64,000 bases of DNA. It comes from Phoenix dactylifera (Eukaryota; Streptophyta; Magnoliopsida; Arecales; Arecaceae). Position 1 is the stretch's first letter, and each line of letters starts with the position of its first letter. A program made the translations under genes and the position numbers. This document shows, one piece after another, positions 12,191 to 24,293 of this stretch. Under the pieces are notes generated by a model. The model did not search any database. It was not told the DNA's origin and was given only the letters and a program-made list of their open reading frames with translations. The DNA is taken from NCBI RefSeq assembly GCF_009389715.1, contig NC_052399.1:15937646-16001645 (forward strand). The letters run 5' to 3'.

Positions 12191-15100
12191 CCAGTTTAGT
12201 TTGCTTTAGTGAGCATTTGCGTCAATATTCGTGCATGTTCGGTGTTTCGTTGGTTTCCATGTGTTTGTGGTAATGGCCGATGGAGTGGGCAAGGGCAAGG
12301 CGGTGCGCGGCTCGTCCGCCAAAGGGAGTAGGGGACTGATGACACGGGGCAAGAGGAAGGGAGGCCTCTGGGTGGTGGTGGGGTGGTTGCTAGTTATGGA
12401 CCCATGGGCTTCCAACTTCGTTCCGGAGCCTGATACAGTGAAAATGATAGTGGTGTGGATTTGGAGGTTGAAGCTCTCAGTGGAGTACTGGGAGAGGGAA
12501 ACCATTCTGTAGATCACCGCCATTGCCGGCTGGCCGCTGGTTGTCGATGGCATTATGGAGCAGTAGAGGATGATGGGGTTTGCAAGGGTTAAAGTGGCCA
12601 TCGACGCTATTGTGTCGTTGTTGTCCGAAATTCAGATCAAAGGTATATCCAAGGTCTCGTGGCAACACTTTATGTATAAAAATGTCTCCAACTTTTGCTA
12701 TGGGTGTGGATGAATTGGACATGCCGAAGTTGCCTACAAGTACTTGACGCCGGAGTTGGAGGGGAGTGTGTAAAATCAAACGCGGTTCCTGGTTCCCATG
12801 GTGGTAGAGACAAGTGGAGACTCAGGGGGAGGCGGTGAGCTGGACTCTAGTTCTGATAAGATGCCCCAGAGGCTGATCTTTGGCTCTTAGTTGGCGGTAA
12901 TAAAGATTCAACCACTACGAGATGTGAAGGGGACATCGCAACAAAGAAAGACGACTGAGTCAACCTTGGAATCGTCATCCTCATGGCCACGCTTCCCCCA
13001 ATTGTTCGAGCTCCCCTGGCTTGCTTTCGAACTCGGACGGGTGGTAGAAGCCAGCGAAGGTGGCGCGACAACGATTAGCTCCGAAGGACCAGTCGGCCGA
13101 CGAGGGTGCCGACCCAGGAATTGGTTCTAGGGCAACTTAGGGAAGTCGCCAAGCCAGGTCGAGCTTCGATCCATTGAATGAGCTAGTCGAGTCGGCTGAT
13201 GAATTGGGTAGAGCTGGGCCGGGCACTGTGCAAGCTGGCCCGGAGATAGCGATGGTGGACGCAGGCTTGGACCACTCGAACAAGAGGCCCAGGAGCCCAG
13301 CGACAGGGTCAGCTGAAGTGGGCCTATGCAAGGTGGACTCGGGCCGGCCTGATGGCGCGGATAGGATTGCCCAAACGGATAGGCCCAGCGAGCCCAAGAT
13401 GCTCGAGTCGGAAGTTGGGAACGGATGAGGCCCGGTGAGCAGGAGCCGACTGCTGCCCCTCCATCCTCCCCAGTGCCGGCATCTACCCCAACGACGATGG
13501 CTTCGACGACCCTCGGTTCTTTTTAGACACTGCTGGAGGGTTCGCCTTCTCCTATCTCCAAGGCTGCTCGGGCCTTTTCTAGTGGCGGTGGCCCGGTAGA
13601 ACTTGATTTGGTGACACTGACGCTTCGATCGGTGACAGAGGCAGCGGTGTTGGCAATTGAGGAGGCTTCTAATGGTGGCAGTGGGCTGACATGTGGGCAA
13701 CCGGACCAGCTCCTATCCATTACGATGGGGGATCACCAAGCAGCAAAAAGGAGGTTGCGGCACTGCTGGTGGGAAATGTGGGAAGGGGGTGATAGAAGTG
13801 GGTTGGCCTACCAAGAAGAGCAAGGGAGTGGGACTTCGTGCAGCAAGGACCAGGGTCCTTCCTTCTTGCATGTTGAAAAATGAAGATTCTGGTATGGAAT
13901 TGTAGGGGAGCAGGCAAGCCCTCCTCCACTACATCGTTTAGGAAATTAGTTCAGGTGCATGGCCTGAATATTTATTTCTTGTGTGAGACGCGGCTCTATG
14001 GAGACAGCCTCCGTCGAGTACAACGTCATTTTTCTACTACTTAGAAATCCTATGCAATTGAATCTCGAGATCTGTCGGGAGGCATTATTGTCTTTAAAAG
14101 CGGAGTGTTACCACTATGTTTTACAACTGCCCCCAGCAAATTATAATGGTAATTTTGGAACCCAATGAAATCTCTTCGATTATGTTGGGAGTATATGCTA
14201 GTACTAATTATAGGGTGAGGAGGGCCCTCTCAGGAGAGGTGACTAACCTTGTCACACAGGAGATCCCAACCTTGGTTGCCAGTCATTTCAACTACATCCA
14301 GGGGCCCACAGAAAAGAGAGAAGGCTAGGCCTACACTGTCAAGTTAAAAAGAAAGAAGTTTCGTGACTTTCTAGTGGAGAGTGGGTTGGTGGATCTTGGA
14401 TACTCGGAACCAAGGTTCTCATGGTGCAACAACCATATAGGTCGTGCCAAAGTGTGGGAGAGAATTGATAGGGTTGTTGCGTCAGCTTGCTGGGTTCCAC
14501 ATTTTTCCATCTATCAGGTTTGTCACCTTCTCCAGATTACTTCGAATTGCTGTCCTCTTTTGATCAACACTATTTCTACCTCCTGCCATCATAGACCCTT
14601 CCAGTTTGAGAAGATGTAGCTTTCATACCCCCAATTCTAGGACATTGTCTGGGGGGGGGGGGGGGGAGGTGCACGTGGGGGACTCTGGTGCTAGGGGATG
14701 CCATGTAGAAGGTCACTTGCAAGTTGGAGCTTAACAGACGAAGGCTACGAAGATGGAACCGAGAGGTGGTAGGCAACATCTTCAGATGCTTGGATGAGGT
14801 GGAAGCTTCCATTGTTGATATTTAGGGGAAGGAGGATAGGAGCGGCGAGCTATTAGAGGCCGAACTTGTTGATCTTCGTTAGAAGCTGGCTACGAATTAC
14901 TCTCTTTTGTGGCGGCAGAAGGTTTTTTGGCTGTAAAAATTCGGAGTCTAATAGATTAGGAAAGGGAATAGGAACACTCGTTTCTTTCACCGATCGACCA
15001 TCATCAGGAGGCAGAGGAACATGATCCAGTCCTTGAGGGATGAGACTGGGCAAAAAGTGGAGGGGGAGAGTAGGATAGGACAGTAATCTATGGGTGGTTG

Positions 15101-15503
15101 CCTACTTTCCGCCACCGAATATCGGAGTTGGAACGATGGTGAATGTGGTACTCGTTGAGCCGGTCTTAGAGAGTGAGGTGCATGGTGCACTTTGAGCCTT
15201 GGTAGAGAACAAATCTTCGAGATCGGACGACTTTTTCCTGGTCTTCTTCAGGAGATATTAGTTTATTATTTGGAAGGAGGTAGTGGAGGCAGTCCAACTG
15301 TTCTTTAGCAAGGCTTTGATATCGGATGTCTATAAGAAAACCTGCATTACTTTCATCCTGAAGCACCAGAAAGTGATGGAGCCCAGCTACTTCGGACTGA
15401 TCAGTTTTTTCACTATGCTTTATAAGGTAGTGGAAAAGATTATGTTGAGCAGAATGAAGCCGTTGTCTAAAGATATTGGCCAAAATGATATTAAATATTG
15501 ATA
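12190..15503 (+). mobile_element. Degenerate L1-type LINE carcass (ORF1, endonuclease and partial reverse transcriptase)
   Basis: ORF1 relics start near 12273 and include a DUF4283-like stretch (about 12400-12600). A zinc-knuckle relic follows at about 12696-12735, reading CYGCG, an in-frame TGA (12711), then IGHAEVA; the final Cys has become Tyr. An ORF2 relic begins at ATG 13880 with MKILVWNCRGAGK and a later LCETRL, the opening motifs of the L1 AP-type endonuclease. WCNNHIGRAKVWERIDR (about 14416-14466) matches the endonuclease C-terminal part. Around 15270-15500, TCITFILKH and MLYKVVEKIMLSRMKPL match reverse transcriptase. Many stops and frameshifts make it inactive. The sequence stops resembling L1 after about 15500, so the 3' part is missing. 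A poly-G run (about 14652-14666) lies inside it. Confidence 0.8.
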
Positions 15504-18290
15504 GACTATTTATTTTCTTTTTTCTTCCGCTATCTAACAATGGAGTTTTAAGCACTTAATCTGTCTTAAATGTGTTGGCATTGTTCAGCCAGGATACTTG
15601 GCATGGTCATTTGAAATTGGCTTTACCTTTAAGAGTCTATAGTAGATCCGACATCAATATCAATCTCTTTATTCCATTATTGCCAGCGACCTTGGTGTTT
15701 ATCTTTTAACGGATATTAGCCCAAATAGTGTTCAATCTGTTCCTTGGCTTCGAGCAATTGCCGTCCCTTTTTTTTTTTCAGGTTTCCACGCTGAACCGTT
15801 TGTTCTAGCTCAATGAGAAACAGCCGCTTTTGGTATCGGCCACCGAAAGAGCTAGGTTTGTGTCTCATTTACGTATCAAACTCCACGAGCAATGCATACA
15901 GATACAGTCGTAAGTGGTGGACTGGTCTCACTCAATATGGATAGCTCTCGGACTGAGGATCCTGCTCTATGTTGAGTCAATGGTCAAAAAAAAAAACACG
16001 AGTGTTTTCTATGTTCAATGTTTCAGTTTGCGGCAATAGCATTCTAGTTTGAATATAGGCGTAGACCATCACACCGTTTTAAAAGAAGAGATCTATATGG
16101 CTCATGGTTGAAATTCTTTTTGTTTTGAAGAAGCCACACCAAGAGCGGCGTTCAGCAACAAACAACGTGGAAAAAAAAAAAGTTTGTTTCAAGAAAAGCA
16201 CACAAAGACAGGCGGCCAACAACGTAGGATGCGAGGAAAATTAGAAATCTTCCACTCAAGATTGCTCGTAGCCTCTCCTGTCTGTATCCACCAAAATCCG
16301 AAGGGCTAAAAGACGATGGGTAGTATCTCGGTTTTTCTTTTCCGGAGCCGCAAGATAAAAAGATTTCCTTCTAGAATCTCGGAACAGATATCGTGTGAGA
16401 TTTCCCTCAGGAAGAAGCTCTACGGTCAACGCGCTCTCCTAATAATACTTCTCTTAGCGAGCATGACAAATTAGTGGTTATGATTGAAAAAAGCAGACTC
16501 GTTCTCCAAGGTTCTCCAAGTTCTTTTAACTACAGAGCCTCTCAATAACTACAGATCTTTCCAAATCAAAAAAAGGGAGAAAAATACATATCTTTAACCT
16601 TTTCCTGTGATAGATTCGACAATGTTTATAAGATTTGCAGAAGCAGTCGCCAAAATCATGGCCTTTAAATTTTGTCTGATGATGATATTATTGGTATGCG
16701 TGTTGTGACGATTGAGATGTTCCGCTAAAAAACTTCGACACCGGGGCTCACGCTATAGAGAATTCAAATCTGGATGCTTATCCAACTCCCGCATTGTTAA
16801 CCGTTATGCATTTAATTCAAAATTTCTTCTAGTTAAAGTTTTAAAAATTAAATATTTAAATTCTTTGAAAAGTCTCCGTGGGGTCAGAAAGCCAAGAAAC
16901 AAATTCTGGCACCGTTCTCCTTTTGATCACCTCGCAGCGCTACAAACTTCCATTACAGACACTAACATGGACCATGCACTAACCGGCTCCAACTGCTGTT
17001 GGAACTAATTGCATGCATTTAGAGTCCGGCACATTGATTTGATGTAGATTCTTTGCTTCTTCTATCTCATGATTGACATCAACTGCTAATAAATTAATTG
17101 ACTGATTCCCGAGAAGAGCGACAAGACCACCTGTTATTGTTTCTTTAATTTTTATTATTACTATTTGATGTACATTAGAGCTGATCATATCTCACCAACT
17201 GGATCGTCCAATTAGAATTCACTACGACACTGGCATACGGTTGGCCAGGAGCTGCTATCTAGCATGCCCAAAAGTGCATAGATAGGTTCAAACTTTGAAA
17301 GCTCACCGTAGCCGGTGACATTCTAGCCGAGATCCCAAGCAATCACCAGAATTCTCTTGACTTCATAGGTAGGGCGTGATTTGCGTACGAGACATTTGTG
17401 CCTGATATTCGAGGCATGCGGTGGCTAGCCATTCTTGGCCGACCCACGTGCCTGAATTCCATTACAATACGTATTCTTCTTCGCATGTACAACCAACTTT
17501 TAGGATATTTTTGAGATAAGTGCTCGGATGCCCTATAGGTTGTTAGGAATCTCCTTCTAGTTTATGAGCATCGTTCTGACTTAAGCAACGAAGAGTCTTT
17601 TGCTGGACACACTCCGGCAAGAGAAATTTTTCGTTTTTACTGTTTCATATCAGAGCGTGGCCATCAATCCAAAATCTTGGCAGCGGCCATCTGCCACCGG
17701 TTTCTATTGGGCTCAACTAGAGCAGCCGATCGCCAAGTCAACCAGCATCGTTGCACCGTTCATCCTGCGCCTAAAACATGTTGGTTTCCCTGGCAATACT
17801 ATTATTGGAGTAATTTTTTTAATTGGGCTGTCAAAAAGGTCCAACGATCACTGGGTTTCCCACCTTTCCCCACACTTGCTTGGGCACTCACATCAGCGGA
17901 GAAAGTGGTTGCTTTCCCACGTAAGATAGTGGAATTCAGAGGCAAATCCTTGTTTTTTCCGGAACCCAGTTGAGCCCGGCTATCCATTTCAATGTTCGCC
18001 CCTCATCATCCCAAGGAGAATGGATGAGCCGAAATGCACATAATCCCAAAAGATGATGCAATGCAACGCAACATGCTGCCCTGCATCCAAGCCTAATGAC
18101 ATGTTGGGTCCACAGAAAACTCCAGGAGCATCAAAAACTTTTGACGACACCCTCATATATATAACTTTGTGATGTATGTACATACGTTAATTTTGATCGA
18201 ATAATTTTTGAATAAAAGATAAATACGACCAAAATAGCAACATCACGCTATTAGTATCACTCGCGATCAGCACTCTTTCGTGGGTGAGCA
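15504..18290. other. Gene-free spacer between LINE carcass and SWEET promoter
   Basis: Mixed-composition sequence with poly-T and poly-A runs (about 15767-15778, 15988-15997, 16170-16180). Short open frames around 16700-17000 and 17600-17970 have no recognisable motif. I see nothing that can be named. Confidence 0.4.
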
Positions 18291-18295
18291 AGGGC

Positions 18296-18315
18296 TTGAC
18301 ACGTGTTGACACGTG
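18296..18315. promoter_or_regulatory. Perfect tandem decamer combining W-box core and G-box
   Basis: TTGACACGTG occurs twice head to tail (18296-18305 and 18306-18315). Each unit holds a TTGAC W-box core and a CACGTG G-box, 10 bp apart and so on one DNA face. It lies about 930 bp upstream of the SWEET start. Use by that gene is inferred from position only. Confidence 0.55.
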
Positions 18316-18432
18316 GCCGTTGAATTTTAGGTCGCCCAGCTGTCCAAGTTTCAAATCTTTTTCCTGAATTCTAGTCGACACGTATCTAGTTGGCCGGGAT
18401 TTCATGGGGTAGTAACTCTCACATGTAACTAC

Positions 18433-18477
18433 TTTTTTTTTTTTTTTTTCTTTTTTCTTCCTTTTCTTTTCTTCCAA
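18433..18477. repeat. Polypyrimidine tract (T-rich with C)
   Basis: A run of about 17 T followed by TTTTTTC and TTTTCTTTTC-type units upstream of the SWEET gene. It is low-complexity sequence with no proven role. Confidence 0.7.
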
Positions 18478-19176
18478 GATAATGGCAGAAATGGCACCGT
18501 AACCATAACAACGTAGGACCCACACGTCTATATGGGTCCTCACATATTCTCTCCATTCAAGTTCCAACGTTACTAAAGATTCAAATCCATTCAAATCTAT
18601 TCACAAACATCACGATCGGCTTGTAGTCAGTCTCATTGGATCTGTACTGCAGTGTCATCTAGTTCACATAGATTATAGCTTGGGTCCGTTTTGATACCAT
18701 TTGTAACAACCCAAGATCTCATTCAAAATAACTAGCCGGAAGATACTATTTAAGTTTTTTTGATCTTGTATAAATATTTAAGATCTATTCAGTAAATAAT
18801 CGATATGAAACTAAATACACGTGAGTCCTCGTAGTAACCACCATGAGACGGAGTTGGTAGGCGGCAGGAAGCTTTCTTGTACTATGGTTCGGCCACTTCG
18901 GTCCGAGTCGGTTCACAGTTCAAAATAAATCCAGTGTGGGAGCAATCACGGACTGAAAAATGGAATAGGGTGGTCGGCACTTGGGTTTTGAACTTCTTGA
19001 AGGAAGTGCCATTGTCCTGATCCTCTTCCTCTTTTTCTTAACTCCGCCGCCCCTCCAAGTGTTCAATTCTATCTACATCCAGCCACTTAAATATCACAAG
19101 GCAAATTAAATTAACCCGACTTCAAAACCCCGGAAAAGGAAGTTGGATAAAATGACAGAGGCCAGGCTACATCCTC

Positions 19177-19184
19177 TATATAAA
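19177..19184 (+). promoter_or_regulatory. TATA box of the SWEET gene
   Basis: TATATAAA sits 59 bp upstream of the ATG at 19243, which would place transcription start near 19208-19216 and leave a leader of about 30 bases. The sequence CTCTATATAAAC matches the plant consensus well. Confidence 0.7.
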
Positions 19185-19242
19185 CTGGCGCCCCACCCCT
19201 TCCCCTAAAGCTATCTTCTTCACTCAGCTGAGATTAGTAGCC

Positions 19243-21622
19243 ATGGTTTCGCTGGAAGTCATCCGGACCGCGGTCGGGATTCTTGGTGTGTCGAGTTGAC
19301 TTTTTTTTTTTTTTTTGATATAGCAGTAGCCTGTTTCGTTTTCTGTTCAACTAGATGATGTTAAATATTCTTAGATGGTTTCCTGCTTGACTTCCCATCT
19401 TAAACCTCCACAATGATATAAGAGACCTTCGATGCGTTCATGTGTGTTGATTTATGTCCTTTTCATTTGTATCGACACTGTTTTTGGTTTCATCTCTTTA
19501 CAAAAGTGAATGTCATGATGCCTTGCCCTCTAAAAATAAGCAAACAACATCTGTTTCCATTCGTTTCGGATTTAATCTAGTGACGCAGCTTGTTCTTTGT
19601 CGCACCATTTCGATGTATAAACTATCTATTGCTTTCTAAATAATTTGAAACTGATAGTTTTATCCTTTTTCTTACCTTTTTTTTTCTGTGTGCGCTGATG
19701 CAGGAAATGCAATTGCACTAGGGTTGTTCTTGTCCCCAGTGTAAGCATCGCTCTTTTTGGAAGTTGACACACTTGATAATTAGTCTTCAATATATACATG
19801 TGAGAAGTTTTTTATTGCAAGATTGATTTGGATTTCTGTTGTTGGATCACAGGCCAACTTTCATGAGAATACGGAAGAAGGGTTCGGTGGAGGAATTCTC
19901 TCCATTCCCTTACCTAGCCACCCTCCTCAACTGCATGATGTGGGTGGTGTATGGGCTGCCCATGGTGCACCCCCATAGCATCCTGGTCATAACCATTAAT
20001 GGGTCAGGAGTTATCATAGAGCTCTCCTTCGTGCTCCTCTTCCTCCTCTACTCCCAGGGGAGCAAGAGATTCGTGGTGCTTGCGATGTTGTTCGGTGAGA
20101 TCGCCTTCGTCGGCATCGTCACCCTGCTCGTTCTGATACTTGCCCACACATATGAGCGTCGCTCCTTGATCGTCGGCGTTGTCTGCGTCTTCTTGTGTGC
20201 CATGATGTATGCTTCTCCCTTGTCCGTCATGGTATGTGCATGCCCAAGACCAGCTCTCTTATTATATATGCTTGTCCTCGTAACCACCATCACCATGACC
20301 GTTATGAATCTTATGATATTATGATATGTTTCTATGTGATGAAAATAACATGCCAGTTTGATATGATGCCTTGCATGCTCGCATCAAGAATAACTTGTCA
20401 TCATGAATGCTACGTGTCCATGTGCATGTATGGAAAGCTTGGATGAGTTGGCATACATGCAGATCTTGGAATGTGGCGAGTGCTATGTGTGGGATGATGT
20501 ATGTATGTGCATTTACATGGCTCTCGATTCTGGTTGGCAGAAAATGGTGATAAAGACAAGGAGCGTGGAGTTCATGCCTCTCTTTCTCTCACTAGCTTCT
20601 TTCTTCAACGGCACTTGCTGGACTGCCTATGCTCTCATCCGTTTCGACCCATACATCACTGTAAGACTCTCTCTCTCTCTCTCTCCATACGTCACTGTAA
20701 GACTCTCTCTCTCTCTCTCTCTCTCGGGGTCCAATCTTCCACGACAAATTTGGAGCGGCCTACGTGTCAATGGAGCTTAAATGCTACGAGTAAAGTCATT
20801 AAGGAAGTTACGAATAAGGTCATTAATAAAGTTGAAACGGGTCATGCCAGGTCTTGCATGGCATCATGAGTTTGTTTTGATGCAGCATTGATGTCAGGGT
20901 CAATTTGCATTTGGATTTATTCTAGTTCCACTCAGGCCCAAATCGTGTCGTCTCTCAGCTCGGAATTATACCATGCATCCGCCAGAGCAAACATCCTTCG
21001 CCTTGTTAGAGGTTTTGAGACAGATTAATATTCTTGATGGTGTGGATATTAATTCCATCTCCAAGACTGAGGTGAACTAGCTTTGTTGCACCTTCGAAAG
21101 AACCATTCTTATCTTAGAGTGCTGATACATCGTGCCCAGTCCCATCCCTGAACCATTTTTCTGTTTGGCGATGGGAACTGGCTCGATATTTCTTATATAT
21201 CTTGAAGTTGAAGATCAGAATATTTCTGTAATCAAAATATATGGTACATTTTCGCTAGCTTCTGTAACTCCAGCCTACATCTCTCTTGGATTCATTTCCG
21301 ACTTACAGAAATCAAGCAAGTATCAAAATTGAATGAGTTTTCCTATAATTTAAGATATAAGAAATGATATATAAGAGCTAATGCATTCTGATGAATCTCG
21401 CCCGTCTTGAAGTTGAACTCGTTTGCTCGGCAGATTCCAAACGCCCTCGGAGTAATATTTGCGGTGGCACAACTGGTATTGCACGTCATGTACCGCAAGT
21501 CGACCAAGGAACAGCTGGAGGCGAATAAGAAGGCCGCGGCCGCTGAGATGGGATTGGCCGAGGTGGTGGTGGTGAAGGGAGAGACGAACAAGATCGGCAA
21601 TGCACCTCCTAATGGCCACTAA
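19243..21622 (+). CDS. SWEET4: SWEET sugar transporter, clade II (SWEET4-like), 255 aa, 5 exons
   Basis: Exons: 19243-19285, 19704-19740, 19853-20231, 20541-20660, 21434-21622; phases join cleanly. It is a bidirectional sugar uniporter of the MtN3/saliva family, expected in the plasma membrane with seven helices. MtN3 repeat 1 covers about residues 8-97 and contains SPVPTF and [12 protein letters not shown]. Repeat 2 covers about 130-215 and contains [19 protein letters not shown] and [14 protein letters not shown]. The hydrophilic C-tail (about 217-255) is Lys/Ala-rich. Length is normal for the family. [21 protein letters not shown] and the second repeat look closest to rice SWEET4, a hexose transporter, but SWEET5-7 cannot be excluded by eye. 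Exon 3 is long (379 bp), so an intron seen in some relatives seems absent. The exon 4 donor is duplicated 36 bp downstream in frame. Confidence 0.93.
20655..20724 (+). repeat. Duplicated splice donor plus CT microsatellite in SWEET
   Basis: The exon 4/intron 4 junction CATCACT|GTAAGACTCTCT is repeated as CGTCACT|GTAAGACTCTCT 36 bp further on (donors at 20661 and 20697), with CT runs behind each. Using the second donor would insert [12 protein letters not shown] without shifting the frame. Confidence 0.85.
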
Positions 21623-22057
21623 TAAGGTGAAGTGCGTGAGATGCCATGAGAGCTCCACGCCACTCTAATGGTATAAAACCCTTCCCGAAGGGCTTAGGGA
21701 TTTCTCCGTTGCCTTTCAATATGTCAATTGCAGGTATCATGTTGAGTTGGTATCCATGTCTGGGACTCTTGCAAGATTTCATGATTTCATGTATGTTCTC
21801 CATCTTTCATCAAGAAAATTGTTTGCTCTTTGTTTTCCAGCCAACCAACCATAGCAAGAGGTTTGGTTTACATCTAGTTTAGGTCGATCGGGTTCTCTCG
21901 GGTCTTGGCCTGCGAGTCAGTCTTCATCCAACCAAGCTGGATAACCGAATCCAAATCTGATTGTCATCAAATGGATGTGATGTGTCCGCATCTGCCATCG
22001 AGAAAATAAGAATGATGTACATTTGGGTAATACACACATGATAATTATCATCGATAT
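21623..22057. other. 3' flank of SWEET
   Basis: Probably includes the 3' UTR. No second gene is seen before the LINE insertion at about 22069. Confidence 0.45.
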
Positions 22058-23074
22058 AAAAAATGTTCCCTTTTTTTTTTTGTTGCTTAAGCGGGTGATT
22101 CATACCACTCGGGTACGAACACACCCAACATAATTAGAGAACAAAATATCACAGAGTGCTCTAGGCAACTCTCCCTCCTTAGTCCATGGCATACTCCTAG
22201 AGTGGCTAGTTGCGTAAGCAGCCACCCAATTCGTGGCTTTATTGGCCTCTTTAAACAAATGTTTGGCCTGGAAAGCCTCCCTATCCCTACCCATAGCCCA
22301 TATGTTTCGAATCAGGGAGTGGCTCGCCCCAGTTCCGCTTGGCCCCCCCTAGATCCATTCTATTACTGTGGCCGAGTCTCCCTCCATCATAATGGAGCTG
22401 GCCTGCAGGACATTTCGTGCATATCAAAGACTGACCCATGCGGCTTGCAGTTCAGCACCAGGGATCGAGATATCAGATAGCTGACAACTGCTGGTCGCCA
22501 CTACTCTCGACCTAGAGTCCCTGATGACAAAATCCGCACCCCACTGCTCCCTCCGTCGAAAACAGATCCATTGAAATTAACTTTGAGGAAGCTCAAGGGT
22601 GGGGTTCCCAGGTGAAGAACATCACACGTGGCGCTATCTGAGCTAAGTGGGAGTCGCAGATGTCCGGAGCTATCAAAAGCCCTCCTGTAGAGGTACCGTG
22701 ACTGAGCGCCGTTGCCTGTACCCGAGCCCGTTCCACCGCAAACCTCGAGGATGAACTGTGTTCATAAAAAATCCAAGCATTTCTAGCCAGTCAGATCTGG
22801 TAAGTAGTGCAGGTGGCTCCAGTGGCCACGTGGCACTGCTGAAGATTGCCTGACCAATGCCGGATAACATGAACGAACTGATTTCTTTGACTCCAAGCCC
22901 CTTGTGGGAGCCCTGAAAGCCACCATGTTCTCTTTGCCCACGCACATTGGAACAACATGTGGTCTACCGCCTCGTCGTCCCCACACATCAGACACTGAGA
23001 GGTATCCTCGCCCCACATCTGCTTAGTATACTACTTTCGTCGGAAGGTGGTCCAGACCACCAATAAAAATGTTC
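22058..23074 (-). mobile_element. 5'-truncated L1-type LINE on the minus strand, with target duplication
   Basis: Read on the minus strand it ends in a poly-A tail, seen as poly-T at 22071-22081. Just before the tail is an RNase H-like C-terminus with FKEANKATNWVAAYA and EGELPRALCDILF (about 22100-22260). Further upstream is a zf-RVT-like segment, CLMCGDDEAVDHMLFQCAWAK (about 22920-22990). Candidate target duplications are AAAAATGTTC at 22059-22068 and 23065-23074. Several frameshifts and stops are present. It lies about 450 bp past the SWEET stop codon. Confidence 0.75.
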
Positions 23075-23942
23075 TTGGCCAAAACTATTCTTCAAACACA
23101 ATAGCTTACTATTATGAGCTTGTCTACAATAAAGTTGGCAATGAGCCATCAGCAACTATTTGCAAAAAAATTCACAAGTCAGGCCATCGAATATCTGAAA
23201 TATGATGGTGATGAAGGCGCTGTGATGAGTTTAGGTCTGAATTAGAGAAAATCTGGACACATAGTTACCACACCATAAAAGAAGACGAGAAATATGCACT
23301 TCAATTTCAGAGGAAACATATATCGCATAAGTTCATATTCTATAGAGGTAATCTATCCGGATCCCCTTTCATTCGAGGTTAAGCTAAAAAGATGTATCTT
23401 GCAATAGTTTGCAAATTCATCGATCGCAAGCTATCGTATGGAAAGTTGTGCCATGTACAATACGATGTCAACACGGTTAGGATCGGCCCATATTATTTCA
23501 TGCTGCTTTTAAATAGCATGCAAGCTTGAAAGAAAATGTAATAGCCAGTTGATGTGTAACAATTAGAATAATCAATGCAATCCGCATCTAAACTAAATAT
23601 GCAAATCTCAAACTTCACTATGCATTATGCTCATCCCCCGCAACTAAAATTTTCAATTTCCAGCTCCCTTTACACCTCAACTCTACTCCATTTTATAAAC
23701 CATGCTGATGTTTATAATTTATACTCACTTGCAGAGTAGAATATATCTTAGCAGCTGCACTGTTCCTCTATCCGGGAGCAAGTCTTGGACTCAAAGTCCT
23801 TAGGACATGTTTCCCAAATGTATGACTGATCAAAATTCTAATTTGTTGGTACTCTCAAAAGAAGTACGGAGAGAGAGAGAGAGTGTGTGTGTTGGAGAAT
23901 AGGGAAGGTGCCAAACTAGTTTCTTGTTATTTTCTGGGGATC
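23075..23942. other. Spacer between two LINE insertions
   Basis: AT-rich sequence with a GA/GT dinucleotide run at about 23871-23892. No gene is supported. Confidence 0.45.
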
Positions 23943-24261
23943 CAACTACTCTCAATCAGTTGGATCCAGGAGGGGCTGAGGGGTGAGGGTATAGACTATC
24001 TCTTGGTTCGGAATATAGGGGTGATGTGCTGGGTTGGGGTGGCCGTCCAAACCAAACATATATTCAGAGAAGCCAATGGAGCGGCCGATTGGGTGGCTGC
24101 CTTTGCGGCTCATCATTCAGGGTACACCCTTTGGATGGAGGAGGGGGAGCTGCCACTGGCACTCCGTGAGTTAGTGTTTTTTTGACTTTATTGAGTGTAC
24201 TCGTACACGTATTGTATGAAACCCGTTTTTAGCGCGAAAAAAAAAAAAAACAACTACTCTC
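23943..24261 (+). mobile_element. Very short 5'-truncated LINE with perfect 11-bp target duplication
   Basis: CAACTACTCTC occurs at 23943-23953 and again at 24251-24261. Between them lie 297 bp encoding only an RNase H tail (FREANGAADWVAAFAAHHSG and EGELPLALRELVFF, about 24067-24183), a short 3' UTR and a poly-A tail (about 24237-24250). The protein is clearly related to the minus-strand element at 22.1 kb, so one L1 family made both. The intact duplication suggests a relatively young insertion. It ends about 200 bp upstream of the ATG of the next gene. Confidence 0.85.
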
Positions 24262-24293
24262 TCAAGAGAATTAGGGCAGGGTTAACATGAAAA

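Noticed and set aside
13137-13700. A 187-codon minus-strand open frame
   Set aside because: It lies antisense to the LINE carcass, whose plus-strand ORF1 and endonuclease relics explain the region.
20880-21080. A copia-like RNase H fragment ([12 protein letters not shown]) in SWEET intron 4
   Set aside because: Only a few residues resemble the motif, the frame is soon broken and no flanking polymerase motif is present.
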